Shown here piece after piece: positions 54,400 to 56,181 of a stretch of DNA of 56,181 nucleotides. A model generated the notes under the pieces. The model worked only from the letters and a program-made list of their open reading frames with translations. It had not been told where the DNA came from and searched no databases. The DNA comes from Actinomycetes bacterium. Lineage in GTDB: Bacteria; Actinomycetota; Acidimicrobiia; Acidimicrobiales; Ilumatobacteraceae. Where the stretch lies: the NCBI GenBank assembly GCA_027491335.1, contig JAIXWJ010000072.1, forward strand, positions 1 to 56,181, read 5' to 3'. Every line of letters starts with the position of its first letter. Within the stretch, counting starts at the first letter, position 1. The position numbers were made by a program, and so were the translations under genes.

Positions 54400-55602
54400 C
54401 TATTCGGTGGGGCGTTCGATCAGCGTCGCGGTGAGCGTCAAACGATCGCCGTCGCGCAACACCTCGATCTCGATGGTGTCACCGGGCGACTCATCACGAA
54501 TGGCCGCCACCAACGCGCCTTGTCCATCCACCGGCGTTCCGCCGGCCGACACGACGATGTCACCGGCACGCACACCGGCGATGGACGCCGGTGAGTCCGG
54601 AGCGACCTCGGTGATCAACGCACCACGACCACCGTCCTCACGACTCTGCAAGCCCACGCCGAGATAGCCCTCCACGCGGCTCGCTCCGTTCGAAATGGCG
54701 CGTAGTTCGTCGATGACCGGAAGCGCTTCACCCACCGAGATGGAGAACCCCACGTTGTTCGCCGCGGTACCCGCCGTGCTGGTGAACACCGCGGTGTTGA
54801 TGCCGACCACCTGACCGCGCGCGTTCACGAGCGGACCACCCGAGTTGCCCGACGAGATCGCCGCATCCGTTTGGATGAGTCCGTCGAGCGCTCCGTCACC
54901 GTTCTCGATGGTGCGATTCAGCGCCGAGATGATCCCGCGCGTGACGGTGGGACCGCCATCGAGGTCCAGTGCGAATCCGACGGCCACCACCTCGTCACCC
55001 ACTCCGATGGAATCGGGATCGGCGAACACCGCCGGCGTGAGGTCGGTCGCTTCGATCTTGAGCAACGCCAAATCGTTACCCACGTCCATCGCCAACACGG
55101 TGGCCGGAATCGGGTCGATGCTTTCTCCGAACAACACGCTCACATCGGTCGCCCCGTCCACCACGTGGGCGTTGGTGAGAATCTCACCGTCGGCCGAGAT
55201 CACCACTCCGGTTCCGGTGCCCTGGCCGGCGCCGAATCCTTCGTCGATCTCCGCCACCACCGTCACCACGCTCGGCTCGATGACGCTCACCACGGCGGCC
55301 ACGTCGAGAGCGGGCATCTCGGAGTCCGAGGCAGGTGCGGTGATCACCGGGCTTCCGGTCGATCCGGTCTCGTTCGATCCGGTCTCGGTGGGCGCCAGCG
55401 TGTCGTCCGACGACACCTCGGTGGTCGAGGTCGACACCTCGGTCGACGAATCGCGGCCCGATTGTGCGATTTGGGCACCCATGAAGCCACCGAAGACCGC
55501 GGCCACCACCACCAACGACAACACCACCCAACGGCGCCGCGACGAATTGGTCGCCGGGGCCGAACGATCTTCCAAGGACGGGGGCGGGAACATGTCGGTC
55601 AC
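54400..55602 (-). CDS. HtrA/DegP-like S1C serine protease, membrane-anchored with PDZ domain
   Basis: Envelope quality-control protease of 400 residues. A short cytosolic N-terminus is followed by one membrane helix (about residues 25-48), a Ser/Thr/Asp/Glu-rich linker (50-95), the trypsin-like domain with the triad His in LTNAHVV, Asp in DVGNDLALLKI and Ser in GNSGGPL, and one PDZ domain (about 310-395, YLGVGLQSRE to LIERPTE). This is the usual actinobacterial PepD/HtrA design. The GTG at 55602 or ATG three codons later may be the start. The gene lies between the rpsJ terminator and the 64-bp palindrome, inside the split S10 cluster. Confidence 0.93.
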   Translation of the reverse strand: MTDMFPPPSLEDRSAPATNSSRRRWVVLSLVVVAAVFGGFMGAQIAQSGRDSSTEVSTSTTEVSSDDTLAPTETGSNETGSTGSPVITAPASDSEMPALDVAAVVSVIEPSVVTVVAEIDEGFGAGQGTGTGVVISADGEILTNAHVVDGATDVSVLFGESIDPIPATVLAMDVGNDLALLKIEATDLTPAVFADPDSIGVGDEVVAVGFALDLDGGPTVTRGIISALNRTIENGDGALDGLIQTDAAISSGNSGGPLVNARGQVVGINTAVFTSTAGTAANNVGFSISVGEALPVIDELRAISNGASRVEGYLGVGLQSREDGGRGALITEVAPDSPASIAGVRAGDIVVSAGGTPVDGQGALVAAIRDESPGDTIEIEVLRDGDRLTLTATLIERPTE

Positions 55603-55676
55603 GAGGAGATTGTGCCTTGTCGACGCAACGAATGTCTCGTCGTCTCGGGTGTGAAATCGGTAAGAACGGGAAAACG

Positions 55677-55723
55677 AAAAAACCCGGGGGCAACCGCGCG
55701 TTACGCGTCGGTCACCACCCGGG
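55677..55723 (-). terminator. Intrinsic terminator after rpsJ
   Basis: On the minus strand CCCGGG (55723-55718) pairs with CCCGGG (55688-55683), with an inner ACCG/CGGT and CGCG/CGCG stem around TAA, followed directly by TTTTTT (55682-55677). It lies 15 bp after the rpsJ stop and should end the tuf-rpsJ transcript. Confidence 0.85.
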
Positions 55724-55737
55724 CCAGTTTCGTCGGA

Positions 55738-56052
55738 TCAGGCGTTCTGAACCTTGATCTCCACTTCGACACCAGCGGGCAGATCGATGCGCTGAAGGCT
55801 GTCGATGGTCTGCTGCTTGGGGTCGACGATGTCGATGAGCCGCTTGTGGATGCGCATCTCGAAGTGCTCGCGGGAGTCCTTGTCGATGTGCGGTCCGCGG
55901 ATGACCGTGTAGCGGTGCTTGTCGGTCGGCAACGGAATGGGTCCACGCACGGTGGCGTTGGTACGAGCGACGGTCTCGACGATCTTGCGCGTCGACTGGT
56001 CGATGATCTCGTGATCGAACGCCTTGAGGCGGATGCGGATGATTTGAGCCAT
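55738..56052 (-). CDS. rpsJ: 30S ribosomal protein S10
   Basis: Ribosomal head protein and NusB partner in antitermination, 104 residues. [62 protein letters not shown] (landmark [14 protein letters not shown]) and the end GVEVEIKV are diagnostic. It is followed by a strong terminator rather than rplC, so here it belongs to the tuf transcript. It starts 14 bp after the tuf stop. Confidence 0.98.
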   Translation of the reverse strand: MAQIIRIRLKAFDHEIIDQSTRKIVETVARTNATVRGPIPLPTDKHRYTVIRGPHIDKDSREHFEMRIHKRLIDIVDPKQQTIDSLQRIDLPAGVEVEIKVQNA

Positions 56053-56066
56053 GATGTGTCAGCCGA

Positions 56067-56181
56067 TCACTTGATGATCTTGGTGACGCGGCCGGCGCCC
56101 ACGGTACGGCCACCCTCACGGATGGCGAAACGCAGACCCTCGTCCATGGCGATCGGCTTACCGAGCTCCACGGTCATGGTC
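56067..56181 (-). CDS. tuf: Elongation factor Tu, C-terminal fragment at window edge
   Basis: The last 37 codons of EF-Tu are visible: [20 protein letters not shown] followed by [17 protein letters not shown] and a TGA stop. This is the beta-barrel domain III ending shared by all bacterial EF-Tu proteins. The rest lies beyond the window, so the str operon order (tuf then rpsJ) is retained here. Confidence 0.95.
   Translation of the reverse strand, partial: TMTVELGKPIAMDEGLRFAIREGGRTVGAGRVTKIIK

Overview
This GC-rich, gene-dense window looks chromosomal and actinobacterial. The evidence is a ligA / MetE-like / mnmA / iscS neighbourhood that resembles the mycobacterial one, an F420-type luciferase-like oxidoreductase, zinc-type S14 and L36, a PASTA kinase-like protein, SCP2 and SDR lipid genes, and many starts that look leaderless. 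My best guess is a member of Acidimicrobiia; that placement is inference.

Layout. 1-7.1 kb: 5'-truncated-window serA; an operon of a membrane protein, a GNAT acetyltransferase and an NSAR/MenC-like enolase-superfamily enzyme; an SCP2 protein; an SDR plus DHA2 transporter pair. 7.2-16.2 kb: a PASTA protein with a degenerate kinase domain, ligA, a MetE-like protein, a membrane protein, mnmA and iscS. 16.3-23.2 kb: a methyltransferase, galT, an SRPBCC protein, then the t6A operon tsaE-tsaB-rimI-tsaD with dusB and maf. 23.3-28.2 kb: catabolic-looking genes (LLM oxidoreductase, SnoaL-like protein, TetR regulator, SDR, isochorismatase-fold protein, amidohydrolase). 28.2-35.9 kb: an envelope and cofactor block read leftward (glmM, a 1133-residue GlmS-like protein, acpS, nnr, alr). 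35.9-52.6 kb: rplM-rpsI, truA, and the S10/spc/alpha ribosomal cluster from rplC to rplQ, with secY, adk, infA and rpoA. 52.6-56.2 kb: a 3.1-kb interruption (alpha/beta hydrolase and HtrA-like protease) separating rplC from rpsJ and tuf.

The most interesting points: (1) at least twelve transcription units start with a TAnnnT -10 box exactly 6-7 nt before the start codon and no Shine-Dalgarno sequence, so leaderless transcription seems to be the default for non-ribosomal genes; (2) the S10 operon is split: rpsJ ends at a strong terminator and rplC has its own promoter-like sequence and a roughly 200-nt leader; (3) two perfect DnaA boxes form an inverted pair in that interruption, and a third lies between adk and infA; (4) a perfect 64-bp zero-loop palindrome lies between htrA and the hydrolase; (5) the GlmS-like protein is nearly twice normal size, with insertions in its glutaminase domain and a C-terminal extension of about 300 residues; (6) the PASTA protein lacks key kinase residues; (7) infA appears to start with CTG. 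No tRNA, rRNA, IS, prophage or CRISPR features were seen.
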